A stretch of DNA of 64,000 nucleotides, from contig NC_081412.1 in assembly GCF_030272615.1 (NCBI RefSeq), forward strand, positions 672,773,823 to 672,837,822, given 5' to 3'. Below the pieces are notes generated by a model that searched no databases, was not told where the DNA came from, and saw only the letters and a list, made by a program, of their open reading frames with translations. This stretch comes from Cryptomeria japonica. Lineage: Eukaryota; Streptophyta; Pinopsida; Cupressales; Cupressaceae. Shown here in pieces: positions 11,031 to 22,684 of the stretch. The position numbers and the translations under genes are program-made. Position 1 is the first letter of the stretch. Each line of letters opens with the position of its first letter.

Positions 11031-12846
11031 AACCTGTAGCAAAGAAGTGGAAGATGAACCAGGTATAGCCTTTTCGGAACCAGTTGAGAAAGACACTTTT
11101 AAATATCTTGATGTTCCTGTACTTGTAGAAGCTACAGTAGGAGTAGAAGAAGAGGTAAGTGAAGGAGAAGAAGAAAAGCTAGCAGATCAGGCTAGATTCA
11201 TTCCTAGATATGTGAAACTATATCATAATCCAAATCAAATCATAGGAGATAAAGATGTAGGGATACTCACAAGAAGAAAAGTGAAGGAGAACTCTTGTAG
11301 GATTTTTGAATTTGAACCCAAGAATTCTAGAGAAGCACTTACAGATGAAGACTGGATTAAAGAAATGGAAGAGGAGCTAGACCAGATACAAAAGAATGCA
11401 ACATGGTCTTTGGTGCTTATACTAGAACATACAAATGTCATAGGTACCAAATGGGTCTTTAGGAATAAGTTGAATGAAGTAGGCACAGTTGTAAGGAACA
11501 AGGCTAGGCTTGTATGCAAGGGATACGCTGAGGAGGAGGGAGAAGACTATGGAGAAACCTTTGCTCCTATAGCTAGACTAGAAGGTGTCTAAATGCTACT
11601 TGCATTTGCAGCATTTAAGGGATCTAAGGTTTATCAGATGGATGTGAAGTCTTCATTTTTTAATGGAATCCTAGAAGAGGAAGTATATATTGAGAAACCA
11701 GAAGGGTTTGCCTTATCAGAAGATAGTGACATGGTATGTAGATTACACAAAGCCCTGTATGGATTGAAACAAGCACCTAGGGCATGGTATGAAAGGTTAC
11801 TCTCTCATCTTGTGAAGATTGGATTTCAAAGAACAAGTGAGAATAGCAACATCTACTTAAAATCTGAAGGTGATTAGATTCTGATCTGTGAAGTATTTGT
11901 AGATAACATAATCTTTGGAGGAGATGATAAACTGAGTCATGTGTTTGTAGATCAAATGAAGAAAGAGTTTGAGATGTCTTTGATTGGAGAGATAAAGTTC
12001 TTCATTAGTTTACAGATTCAGTAAATGAAAGAGGGTATCTTTATTACCTAGTCAAAGTATGTCAAAGAGGTATTGAAGGCCTTTGGCATGGAGGAGAGAA
12101 AACCATTTGGTACATAGATGGTGATCAGTTGTAAACTGACTAAGGAAGATGATTCAGGACTGGTAAATGAAAAGGAGTACCAGTCAATGATTGGTAAGCT
12201 GCACTATGTGGTGCACAAGAGACTAGATATTGCTCATGCAATAGGTATTGTAGCTCATTTTTAGACAAGTCCAAGAGAATCCCACTTGGTAGCTGTCAAA
12301 AGGATTCTTAGATACTTGAAAGGAATAGTTGACTATGGATTGTGGTATCCATATAATGGTGACTATAACCTCAAAGTATATATCGATGTTGATTGCTTAG
12401 ATAATGTGGATGACCGGAAGAGCACAACCAATGGAGCATTATTTTTTGCTAGAAGATTAGTATCATGGAAAAGTAAGAAGTAGAGTTGTACTTCCCAATC
12501 TATAGCTGAAGTAGAATATGTGGCAGCAATTATAAACTGCACTCAAGCAATCTAGATGAAACATGTATTGGAAGGTTTCAATGTACCTATATCTGAACGA
12601 GTGAATATATTTTGTGACAACACAAGTGCAATAAATATTTCCAAGAATCCGATATTACATGCTAGAACTAAGAACATCAAGCTTAAATATCACATCTTGA
12701 GAGAGAAAGTTTAGAATAAGGAGGTTGTACTTCAACATGTTTCCATTAAGGAGCAGCTAGCAGATAATAGTCAGCCCTTACCGAAGACTACATTTACCTA
12801 TTTGAGAGGTGAATTAGAGGTTCTGCCCCTTCATGAAGTCAACTAA
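11031..12846 (+). pseudogene. Element B reverse transcriptase and RNase H
   Basis: RVT_2-type copia reverse transcriptase: linker with PRYVKLYHNPNQIIGDKD, then [68 protein letters not shown]. The catalytic YxDD equivalent reads FVDN (about 11896-11907; FVDD in elements C, D and G), so the last Asp is lost. RNase H follows (DYGLWYPYNGDYNLKVY, DDRKSTTNGALF) to the HEVN end with the stop at 12844. At least eight in-frame stops, several at conserved Gln codons (12039, 12262, 12481). Confidence 0.87.
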
Positions 12847-13125
12847 AGTTGTGTGCTTTGCATCAGTCAAACACTACAGTGATAAATCTTTTAGGATTGA
12901 TGTGTTGAAGGATGCTACTCCATAGGGGAGAAACATAGTAGAGTATGGAAGATTGTGCCTCCACTTTGGAAATGTTGTCAAAGGGGGAGAAGATATCTGA
13001 TGCATGGGGGAGAACATATTTGATGTATTGAGAAGAAGATATATGATGATGAAGATACACTGGTCTATGATGTTTTCAATTGCAATGTTACACTGAGTAT
13101 TGCCATCAATGCCAAATGGGGAGAT
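12847..13125 (+). promoter_or_regulatory. Element B 3' internal region with two purine tracts
   Basis: Non-coding. TCAAAGGGGGAGAAG at about 12978-12992, and a second run, CCAAATGGGGAGAT (about 13112-13125), against the 3' LTR. The second carries a G-to-T change in the G run, which may weaken it as the plus-strand primer. Confidence 0.75.
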
Positions 13126-14544
13126 TGTTGGATATTGTTGGAACATGATGAATCCGCATGTTGATATGATGATAATGTATGTTGTCATTGATGTCAATAA
13201 GTACAAGTAAAATGGTATGAAAATTAAAAGAAGTTGGTGAACTGGTATAAAGAGGTATGAAGAGATGTAGTGAACCGGTGTCAAGGTTTCACTAAGTGTG
13301 ACTACTAGTTGGTAGTCTCAATTCTAGGGTTTCCGGTTTTGCAATCCAACTTATGTGATGCAATCGATGAGTTAGCTAAGAGATGAGGATGAGATCGAGG
13401 TGCCATGTCAATTTTATGCACGTGAAGTATTTCCTTGAGGATCTTGCATGAGAAGATCGACTGCATTAAATGTCTACCTCAAGAATGAACATTCTTCTTG
13501 GCGGTATGAGAAGAAAGCGTGATGAGTTACTGATTCCCATGTGCCATGAAGAATGAACAATGTAGATTGTCTTGTGATCTATTTGAAATTTTATTACTCT
13601 GTGCAATGTGTTTGGATGGTAGGATTGGACCACCTATATTGTAAACCTAAGATGCTTAGGGTTTAGGGTTTATGCTACCAACCTAACTATTGTTTGTAAG
13701 GTCGATGATGTTTGTTATTGTAAGTTGTTGGAAAATATTGTGTGTGTGTGTGTATCCGAGTGATGAGATACTTTCTAGAATAGGAAAATAAAACTATAGA
13801 GTATGATTATAGAGTAGAGGAACTAAAAAGGATCTACCTTAGCATGTAGTGCTATTATCATATCAGAGTATTTTACCTATTGTCTTCTAACCATTTCATT
13901 AATTGGAAAATCCCTTTATCGGGTAGCTTTAACAAGCTTATTGTAAATCCTTTCACTGGGTGACTCAAGGTCATTGAGTTCTTCAAATCCTCTAGTGGGG
14001 TAACCTTTAATAGGGTATATAGCCATCCCTTAATCAAGTGATCTCTAATAGGATCGGTTCCTAGCAGAACCTTATTGTAAAGTCTTTAACTGGACTAGGA
14101 TCCTAACAGAACGAGCCTCAAAAGAGTTCAAAAACAAGCTTGTGGGTATTCATCCCCACCATGGTTTTTTCCATTTGGATTTCCATGTGAAAAATATGTG
14201 TGTCATGAGTTTTGCATTTTTCATGTGATGATTATGTATTCTTTGTTTGAAAGATTATGCATACAGAGTTAATAGGTTATGGTATTACTGGTATACCATA
14301 TGCATATGTTTATGGGTGAAGTTGTTATCAAGTATTGAATGTATTTTAACTATTCAAACTTATTAGTTTATGGTGTCTAAGGTCTTATTGTTTTTAACTG
14401 GTATTGCCATAGTTAACTTCAATAATGATGACAACCTATTGGTATTGCTTTAACTTGATAAGTTGTTGAGAAAGTTTTTGTCTTTACTGATTCACCCCCC
14501 TCTCATTACCAGGTAGGGTATCTACTATTCATCATTATTTATCA
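13126..14544 (+). repeat. Element B 3' LTR
   Basis: TGTTGGATATTGTTGGAACA at the start, ATTTATCA at the end; 1,419 bp. Aligns with 7264-8696 throughout, including the GT run (about 13738-13753), the AACAGGGT zone and the CACCCCCCTCTCATTA block (about 14496-14511). Confidence 0.9.
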
Positions 14545-14989
14545 AACTTGTCATATTAAATCCTTTAACAGAGTGACTCCTAACAGGGTTTGCTCCTAAC
14601 ACGACATCATTGTAAACTCCTAATCGGGATAGGATCCTAACAAGGCACATTCTGAAAGAGTGCACAAATTTTGTGGGTACCAATTCCCACCGTGTTTTTT
14701 CACCATTTGGGTTTCCGTGTGAAAAACATGATGTTCATATGGTGAATATTTTTATGTGTTATTATATTCTATTTTCAATTAATGTATGGTTAATGAACAC
14801 TTAATGTGTAGAATTGATACATTTGATTAGAAGATGATTATCAACAGATATTGGTACTGGTAAATGGTCTTGTTGTTGGTTATTGTTTTATTTGGTAAAA
14901 GTTTTATATGGTTGAGTTTCAGATTTGAATTTGTTGTTAATACTAATTCACCCCCCTCTAAGTATTAACTGGATCCTCTCAAATTAACA
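14545..14989 (+). repeat. Element C 5' LTR, second part
   Basis: Resumes the LTR interrupted at 7263 (CATATTAAATCCTTTAACAG matches 27478 onwards) and ends CTCAAATTAACA. It carries GTGGGTACCAATTCCCACCG and CACCCCCCTCTAAGTA. With 6183-7263 the LTR totals about 1,520 bp, against 1,513 bp for the 3' copy. Confidence 0.9.
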
Positions 14990-14990
14990 A

Positions 14991-15003
14991 TTGGTATCAG
15001 AGA
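14991..15003 (+). other. Primer binding site, element C
   Basis: TTGGTATCAGAGA lies directly after the LTR end and matches the copia initiator tRNA-Met site except at the last base. Confidence 0.9.
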
Positions 15004-15062
15004 CTTTGTCCTCTATGTGAAAAAAGCTTAACATCTTGAGGGAAAGATCCTGAAGAAAGATG

Positions 15063-15676
15063 ATGAAGGAGGGTCCCAAGTTTACCAAGGACAACTACTA
15101 GATATGGAAAGACTAGATGGAGATATACATTAAACGATTGGGTGCTTAGTATTGGAATCATGTGGTAAACAAGTATGTTGCTCCTACTACTATCCCCTTG
15201 ACACTAGATGAGATTAAAGAAAAACAAGAAAACATTCAAGCCTTGGAAGCAATTGTAAGTACTTTATCTAATTATGAGTATATAGATGTTCATGGATTTG
15301 AAACTGCATTTGAGGTATGGGATAAATTTAACTCAATTTATGGAGGAGATGAACATGTACAGAGAGCAAAGGAATAAAGTTTAAGAGGCAAATTTGATGA
15401 TATGAAAATAGTTGATGGTGAGAACTTAACACAATATGGCCAAATGATTAAGGAAGTTGTAGGTGGTATTAAGACTACTAGAGGTAAGATAGATGATGAT
15501 TTTGTTGTTAGTAAAATGCTTAGAACTCTCCTACCACAATATGCTATTAGAGTTTTTTCAATTCAAAAACCGAGATCTATTTCTAAAGATAAAGTCACTC
15601 TTGATTCTCTTATTGGAAAGTTGATTGCATTTTAGTTAAATAGATTTGATAATAGTGTTTCAAAACCGTATGAATA
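15063..15676 (+). pseudogene. Element C gag, truncated
   Basis: Opens MKEGPKFTKDNY and continues with the family landmarks VAPTTIPLTLDEIKEKQEN, YGGDEHVQRAKE, RGKFDDMKI, LRTLLPQYAIRV and KVTLDSLIGKL. Stops occur at 15099, 15117, 15150, 15375 and 15633. It breaks at 15676 where the minus-strand LTR of element D begins, so the zinc knuckle, protease and most of integrase of C are absent. The five bases before the break are GAATA. Confidence 0.85.
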
Positions 15677-17087
15677 TGTTAGATACAATGTATCACTAAG
15701 AGGGGAGTGAATTAGTGGCTCTCAAACTTTTGTGTTTAATTGTCCTATGTGAGTATACTGGTTATTAGGTCTAACTCAATGTAGACTTACCGATTAGATG
15801 GGAGACCAACACAAATTCAATCACACACAAAGGATACATCACATAACACCAACATATACAAGGAAAACTCAAGATGGGAAAAACCTCTATGAGAAATGTT
15901 GCTGGAGTCTACTGCTCCAATCCAGCCTCACAATGAATCTCTGATTACAATGTTTAGGGCACCAACCCAAGGAGCTACAACCCCTCATTTTAGGGCACCA
16001 ACTCAAGGAGCTACAACCCCTACACAAAGCTACAACTCAGTGATTACATAAACATGTTTTATACCAAAGTTATCTTCTTGTTACAAATGGATTTTGTAAC
16101 TCTTCTGCAAATCTCTCTACTATATCTTCCATCTAGTTCACTGTCAGTTCTCTCTCTCACCCTCTCATTGCTGCAACCTTACTCTCTACTGCACCTACAT
16201 TGGATCAACCTCTTCTTCTTCTCTACTGGTTCTTCTCTATGTCGGTTCATCTCTTTGTCGGTTCTCTTTTCTCTTTGCTACTCTCTACCATGGGTCTTGA
16301 TAACTTAGTCAGATGTCTACCACTTGATACCTATTGGTTCTCAGCTTCCCTTCTCTATAATCTCCTATGGCTCTTCTCTACCAATTTGGTCACCACTGGT
16401 TTCCTCCTCTAACAGACTTAATGGCTGACTACTGGTTTCCTCACTTTTGTCAGTTCAACTCTTCAATCAATTTCTCTCACACACACTTAGTCTCTTTTTT
16501 GATACTCGTTGAGTACTTGATTGATTTTCTCTCACATGCAACATAACTCTATCATTCAACAACAACAACAATATCTTTGGCTTGCATACTTATAGCCAGA
16601 TTTTCCCACCAAGATGTGAGTTTGAACATTGACACAGTTAGGGTTTCCACCACACACTAAATCTACATCCGAACTGATCTCTGATCATCATGACATATCA
16701 AATCCAATCTAAAATCATTTCCTTGATCAATGTTCAACACTCAATCAATGAGCATCACTCATATATCTACCCTGTGAAACATGTCTTCTCTCTTTAGCTG
16801 TTTGTAGAATATACCTTGGACCTATTTGCCAGTAATAGCAAATATGCAAATGTGAATATACCAATAACCAATTCTCCAAGACAAGATGTCAAAATGATGT
16901 ATTTGACATTACCAAGTGTTTTCCATGCCATTCCAAGTGTTGGTGGTCATTATATCCTATCGGTGTACCATATACCGGTGACTGTGCAAAAGTCACTTGC
17001 TTGCCAGTGAATGTTGTTGGATCTCCAAAGTGCTAGAGTTTTAGTAGGTGTTGACATCAATGACAAAACCATACCAAAATACCAAAA
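15677..17087 (-). repeat. Element D 3' LTR (low side), about 1.4 kb
   Basis: In element orientation it begins near 17087 (TTTTTGGTATTTTGGTATGG, where the partner LTR has TGTTGGTAT) after a purine tract and ends at 15677 (..GTATCTAACA). The reverse complement of the C-rich end block (CCCCTCTTAGTG) is at about 15694-15705 and the GGTTTTTCCCATC block at about 15866-15887. A direct 36-bp tandem duplication (AGGGCACCAACYCAAGGAGC...) starts at 15956 and 15992. Open frames in the CT-rich part (about 16054-16412) look spurious. Confidence 0.75.
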
Positions 17088-17455
17088 ATCTCCCCCTTTG
17101 GAATTGATGGCAAAATAAGATGGAAAAACCATCAAAGTGCCAAATACCAATAACCAATAATTTCCCAAAAGAAATTATAACCAGAATTCAGATATGAATA
17201 GTCTCTCCTTAAAATAACAGTTTCTCCCCTTGAGAGTAACATGTATATTTCTTGTGTTTTTCCATACCAATCTCTCCCCCTTTGACATCAAATGCCAAAG
17301 TAAGAAAATTTACAGAAAAACCAAGTTCTTATACAAAATACCAACCAATTAAATATACCAACTACTCCCCCTGAGAAGTAGCTTCCTCATCAAAGACCGG
17401 AGTAAAAGATTTTCACTTGTTAATTCTGTCGGTTGATGACAATCATCAACTTCCT
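17088..17455 (-). promoter_or_regulatory. Element D 3' internal region with two purine tracts
   Basis: On the minus strand, CCAAAGGGGGAGA lies at 17089-17101 against the LTR, and a second, TCAAAGGGGGAGAGA, at about 17271-17285. It repeats the two-tract arrangement of the plus-strand elements. No coding content. Confidence 0.75.
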
Positions 17456-19440
17456 AAGTCTCTACCGGTGGGGGTATAACCCCAAGCTAATCTTTGAGAT
17501 ATTCAAAAGTTGCCTTAGGTAGAGGTTTAGTAAAAATATTTGCAATCTACTCTTTTGTATTCACATAAACCAATTTTATCTCTTTTGCCTCAACTTTCTC
17601 CCTTAGAAAATTCAGCTTTATAGAAACATGTTTGGTTTTAGAGTGTAATACTGGGTTCTTAGATATATCAATTGCTATAGTATTATCACAATAGATAATT
17701 ATAGGTTCCTTGCATTTTACCTTTATGTCCTTCAACATTTGTTTGAGCCATAATACTTGTGTACAGTTTGTTGCTGCTGCAATATATTCTAATTTGGCTA
17801 TTGATAAAGATGTAGAGCTTTGTTTCTTGCTTAACCAAGAAATTAGTCTATTTCCAAGAAAAAATGCTCCACCTATGGTGCTTTTCCTATCATCCACATC
17901 TCCTGCCCAATTTACATCTATGTATGCATATAATTCAAAGTTTTCATCTCTAGGATACTATAATCCAAGATTTGTAGTGCCTTGTAAGTACCAGAAAATC
18001 CTTTTTACTGCTGATTCATGATTTTCTCTAGGATTACTTTGAAATCTTGAAACAATACATACTGCATTCATGATATCAGGTCTTGTTTGTGTCAAATACA
18101 GTAGACCTCCTATCATAGATTTATACCTAGTTGGATTAATAGGTGTACATTCATGTCTTAGTGATAATTTGTCATTTGTAGTCATAGGTGTGCTTACCAG
18201 TTTAGAGTTTTCCATTCCATATTTCTTTAGTAATTCCTTCAAGTACTTAGATTGACTCAAGAATATACCTTTATTAGTTTGTGAGATCTACAATCCTAAA
18301 AGGAATTTTATTTCTCCAATCATAGACATTTCAAATTCTTGCTGCATTTCAATAGAAAAGTCTTCACATAATCCATTTTCTCCTCCAAAGATTATATCAT
18401 CAACAAAAACTTCTATAACCAAGATGTCATCATTTTTTACTTTATAATATAAATTGCTGTTTGTAATACCTTTAGAAAAACCAATCTTTAAAAGATACTT
18501 ATCTAACCTTGCTTACTAAGCTCTTGGAGCTTGCTTCAATCCATACAAGGCTTTCCTTAACCTACAAACCATATCTTTGTCATTTGTCAAAGAAAATCCA
18601 TTAGGTTGTTCAATGTAAACTTCTTCTTCAAGATCTCCATTCATAAATGCACATTTAATATCCTTTTGATAAACTTTGTAATTCTTGAGTACTGCAAAAG
18701 CCAAGAATAATCTGGTTGCCTCTATTCTAGCTACTGATGCAAAGGTTTCATTATAATCAATTCCTTCTTTCTAAGAATATCCCTTACATACTAGTCTTGC
18801 TTTATTTCTAATAACCTTACCATCTTCATTAAGTTTGTTTCTGAATACCCAATTTGTTCCAATAACATTTTTATCTTTAGGCTAGGGGACTAATGTCCAA
18901 GTATTATTCCTCTCAATTTGTTCTAATTCTTCTTCCATAGCTTTAATCCAGTGTTTATCTTCACATGCTTCATTAATAGATGATGGTTCAATTTGAGAAA
19001 TAAGACATCCCTCTTCATTTGCCAATCTTCCCCTTGTCATATCTCCTTTGTGCTTGTTTCCAATTATCTGATCTTCAGAGTGATTTAGTCTTACATACAG
19101 GGGTGTCTTTGTTTGTTGTTGTTCCTCAGTCATAGTGGAATTTTCAGATGATACCGATGTACCTAGATCTTCATTCTGTACCAGTGGATTTTGTATAGAT
19201 TCATTTTTCAATATTTTTTTTATTGGTTCAGAGTCTGTGTACCTTGAAGTTTCACTGAATTATTCATCAATCTTTACATTTGTACTCTCAACAATTTTCT
19301 GCAATCTTTTGTTAAAGCATCTATATGCCTTGCTTTTAGATGAATAACCAAGAAATATTCTTTCATCACTTCTAGGATCAAATTTTACAATATACTCATC
19401 TCTTCTAATATATCATTTACTTCCAAATATTCTAAAATAC
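17456..19440 (-). pseudogene. Element D reverse transcriptase and RNase H
   Basis: Read from 19440 down: linker with LYVRLNHSEDQIIGNKHKGD, MEEELEQIERNNTWTLVP, GTNWVFRNKLNEDGKVI, VYQKDIKCAFMNG (DIK in place of the usual DVK), [11 protein letters not shown], then FVDDIIFGGENG with both catalytic Asp kept (about 18377-18412). RNase H: DDRKSTIGGAFFLGNRLISW, AKLEYIAAATNCTQVLW, YCDNTIAIDISKNPVLHSKTKH, ending IFTKPLPKATFEYL and PVET with the stop at about 17456. Scattered stops (near 18517, 18891, 17944 and elsewhere) inactivate it, but the frame is largely unbroken. Confidence 0.87.
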
Positions 19441-20525
19441 TTAAGTGTAGGAGTAATACCAAACCATAGTTCATGAGGGGTCTTCTCAGTTTCACCTTTG
19501 ATGTGAACTTTTTTGAATGTATAGACTGTTGTATTTAATCCCTCTCTCCAATATACATGTGGTAGATTTTCTTCTGATAACATACTTCTAGTTGTATCCA
19601 AGATAGTTCTATTTTTCCTTTCAATAACTCCATTCTATTGTGGTGTTTGGGGTGCTGATAGCTATCTTCTGATTCCATTCACTTCACAGAATGTATTAAA
19701 TTCCTTAGATGTAAATTCTCCTCCTTGATACGATCTTAGACATTTGATTTTCTTATCGGTTTCATTTTCTACCATTTCTTTGAACAGTTTGAACTTTCTA
19801 AGTGCTTCTGATTTTTCTCTGAGAAAAGTAACCCAGCACATTCTAGAATAGTCATCAATGATTAGCATAAAATATCTATCTCCTTGTAAACTTTTAGTTC
19901 TAGCTGGACCACATAAATTAGTATGAATTAAGTCAAGAGCATTATTATATTTTTCTAGAATGCTTTTGAAAGTAGCTCTAACTTGTTTTCCAAATTGACA
20001 TTCCTTACATACCAGGTTGTGAGGTTTAACAATCTTAGGTAGATCTCTAACTGCCTTAGTGGTACTGATCTTCACCATGCAATCAAAATTTAGATGATAG
20101 AGTCTCTTATGCCATAGCCAACTTTCATCAATATGTGCAATCAAAAATGTTTTTTCATTGTTATTCGGATGAAAGATGTTACCTCTAGTTTGATTGCTAG
20201 TTGCAATTTCCAAACCAGTTCTTTTCATAATTTTGCATTTACCATTTTTGAACTATAATTGAAATCCTTTTTCAACTGATTGACCAACACTCAAAATATT
20301 ATGCTTTAAACCTTCAACATAGTAAACATTGTCAGTATTATGCTTACCATCAAGAGATATGGAACCCTTACCTTTGATTGAACAAGCTTTATCATCTCCA
20401 AATTTTACTAGACCTCCATTATACTCCTGAAAAGTTAGGAACTTACTCTTATCACCAGTCATATGATGTGAGCATCCTGAATCAATGATCCATTCATCCT
20501 TTACTTCAATTTTAGCTGACAAGGC
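19441..20525 (-). pseudogene. Element D protease and integrase
   Basis: The protease motif WIIDSGCSHHMTGDKSKF is intact (about 20440-20493). Next come GKGSISLDGKHNTDNVYYVEGL and the integrase zinc region WHKRLYHLNFD with VCKECQFGKQ (HHCC kept). In the core, the first Asp is replaced (HTNLCGPARTKSLQGD; usual HTDLCGP), the second is lost (RSYQGGEF, Tyr for Asp, about 19715-19738) and Glu is kept (NGVIERKNR, about 19608-19634). A stop in PQTPQ-stop-NG sits at a conserved Gln. It lies downstream of gag in the usual copia order. Confidence 0.85.
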
Positions 20526-21604
20526 CTACTCTACCAGTTGAACAGTAGGTGTTGGTTGATCTTCTGTTATAGCCACAAAAACCCATCCATTGTCTGTCGG
20601 ATCCTCATCAGAATCATCAATCACTCCTTCATCAGCAATATAACAAGATTTGTCCTTATTCTTCTTGAATCTATATCTCTGATATTCAAGGTTAGGCTTG
20701 TATGTCCTTCTAGCTTCTTCTCTTAACCTAGCATGTCTATCAGGGCATCTTGAGGCCATATGACCAATCTTATTATAGTTGAAACATTTAAAGGGTTATT
20801 TACCTTCATACTTACTTCCAATTGGACCTTTAGGCATTTTTCTTGCAAATAGTGCTTCAAGTTCTTCAAGTTCTTCATTTTCTTTCCTGCTTTCCTCAAG
20901 TTCTCTTGCATAAAAGGCTTTCCAATCAGACTTGTCAAATGATTGTGTAGATGATGTTGATGCTTTAAAAGCTAAGTCAGTTTTTATAGTGGCAACATGA
21001 CCAAATTCCTCAATTTCAAATGCTAAAAGTTTTCCAATCAATATATCCCTAGTTACTGATGTGTTAGGTATTATTCTTAGTTCATTTATAGTAGTAACTT
21101 TCATTTTATATGCTGGTGGAAATCCTCTTAAAACTTTTGAAGCAATTTCATCTTCACTCAAGGTTTGTCCACAACATTTAATACCCAAAACAATCTCATT
21201 TACTCTTTCCATAAAAGCATAAATTCTTTCATCTTCTTCCATTTTTAGATTTTCATACCTGACCGGGAAGCTTTCAAGTTTTGCAATTTTGACTATGGAA
21301 TCCCCTTCATTCAATGTTTCCAAATTATCCCAAATAGCTTTAGTAGTAGACCTATTTGATATTACCATGATTTGCTGTTTTGATAATGCGCTCAGGAATG
21401 CTTCTCTTGCCTTGCAATCATTTTCTTCATCTTTAGCTAGATTTGGTGGATTAGGCTGACTAGTAGAAGGAGCAGTATATCAATTCTTTGTAACCTCCTA
21501 GATATCTTTTCCAATGCAGTTCAGATGTGTTTCCATCCTGATCTTCCATATCCCATAGTTCCATCAAGCTTAGGATTGTCCTTCCTGAAATAGTTGCTAG
21601 ACAT
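20526..21604 (-). pseudogene. Element D gag
   Basis: The start chosen is ATG at 21604 (MSSNYFRKDNPKLDG), 45 bases after the primer binding site. The body has CKAREAFLSALSK, TTKAIWDNLETLNEGD, MEEDERIYAFMERVNEIVLG and SEDEIASKVLRGFPPAYKMKV. The zinc knuckle reads CFNYNKIGHMASRC (Cys to Tyr at position 2). A stop follows SKYEGK near 20793, and the region from 21368 to 21604 has frameshifts. The sequence is clearly more distant from the gag of B, C, F and G, so D is a separate copia lineage. Confidence 0.83.
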
Positions 21605-21648
21605 TGGATCTCCTCAAGCTGTTAAACTTCTGCAAAAAGAGGACTAGG

Positions 21649-21661
21649 CTCTGATACCAAT
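21649..21661 (-). other. Primer binding site, element D
   Basis: The plus strand shows GCTCTGATACCAA followed by T; on the minus strand this is TTGGTATCAGAGC, an exact match to the copia initiator tRNA-Met site, adjoining the LTR that starts at 21662. Confidence 0.93.
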
Positions 21662-22684
21662 TGTTAGGTCCCAGAGACAACAGAGAGGGGGGAGGGGGTG
21701 AATCAGTTGTCAAATAAATTTAAACCAGAAAAAACTTAACCAATTTATTGCTTAATACTGGTGAACCAGTCTGTTATACTGGTGGACAGTTTTATTAGAT
21801 AATTGTAATACCGGTAAAGAATAATGCATGAAACAAAAAGACAAAGTCATCCACAACACATAACACCAATATTTATATGTGGAAACCTTGTAAGGGGAAA
21901 AACCACGGTGGAAAACCTTACCTACAATCAAATGATACTACTGCAGATAGTAAGTGTATACAAATGGGGTCTGCACATGCAGAAAGGCCAAGCGCCTAGA
22001 GCTCATTGCTCAGTGGGAGTCACATTGACTACAGTTGGATGGTTAAATCCAATAAGAATGTACAGATTAAAATAGCATCTTCATATGCTGGATTCAGTAC
22101 AAGTGTAGTTCTGATTGTCTTCACAAAAACCTAGCTTCACCTTCAAATGATGTCTGCATGTATAGCTCTACTTAATCTCGCATATACCTTATGACAATTT
22201 CTTTTCACATTCCACACCTGATCATACATTTATACCATAACCTAAGATCAATTTTAGTAGGTTGGCTCTACAAGGTATTACAATAAACATTTTACAAACA
22301 ATCTCCAATGCAATAACCGATTGAACATGTCAGCTTAATGAAATTACAATAATAATTAATCACCAAAGTGTGCCATGCTGATCTGGAAAAGATAAACCTG
22401 CTGGTGTATACCTTGGACCTATTTGTTGGTAATAGCAAATATGCAAATATGAATATAACAATAACCAATTCTCCAAGACAAGATGTCAAAATGATGTCAT
22501 TGATATTACCAAGTGTTTTCCATGCCATTCGAAGTGCCAGTGGTCATTATATCCTGCCGATATACCATATACCGGTGACTGTGCAAAAGTCACTTGCTTG
22601 CCAATGAATGTTGTTGGATCTCCAAAGTGCTAGAGTTTTAGTAGGTATTGACATCAATGACAAAACCATACCAAAATACCAACA
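21662..22684 (-). repeat. Element D 5' LTR (high side), about 1.0 kb
   Basis: In element orientation it starts TGTTGGTATTTTGGTATGG at 22684 and ends ..GGGACCTAACA at 21662. The C-rich block appears reverse-complemented at about 21690-21712 (GAGAGGGGGGAGGGGGTGAA). The stretch CACATGCAGAAAGGCCAAGC resembles the same part of solo LTRs 3807-4727 and 39709-40540, suggesting related families. Length 1,023 bp, versus 1,411 bp for the other LTR. Confidence 0.85.

Larger units (their letters stand above)
7264..14544 (+). mobile_element. Complete but dead copia element B, nested in element C's LTR
   Basis: 7,281 bp with two similar LTRs (1,433 and 1,419 bp), a primer binding site, a gag-pol frame and a purine tract. 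It interrupts element C's 5' LTR: the sequence before 7264 and after 14544 joins to match the intact LTR at about 27475. The flanking pentamers GACTA (7259-7263) and AACTT (14545-14549) fit a 5-bp duplication of GACTT with one change in each copy. Being inside C, B arrived later than C. Numerous stops and frameshifts make it non-autonomous. Confidence 0.9.
15677..22684 (-). mobile_element. Copia element D, minus strand, with two unlike LTRs
   Basis: A minus-strand gag-pol body (17456-21604) lies between LTR-like sequences that agree only over the first 280 bp or so in element orientation (16808-17087 against about 22405-22684). The rest of the low-side LTR (15677-16807) is unrelated by eye to the high-side one (21662-22404). 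Flanks also differ: gag of C (GAATA) on the left, an F-type LTR lacking its first bases (CCGGT) on the right, with no TSD. This fits recombination between two minus-strand relatives that removed what lay between them, including the middle of element C. That history is inference. Confidence 0.75.

Noticed and set aside
16054-16412. Leu/Ser-rich open frames with signal-peptide-like hydrophobic runs
   Set aside because: They lie inside the minus-strand LTR of element D in a CT-rich stretch; no conserved motif.
16807-16811. GAATA as a possible right TSD pairing with GAATA at 15672-15676, making 15677-16806 a solo LTR
   Set aside because: The sequence before 16807 does not end like an LTR, and 16808-17087 aligns with the start of D's other LTR, so the LTR runs to 17087; the pentamer match is probably chance.
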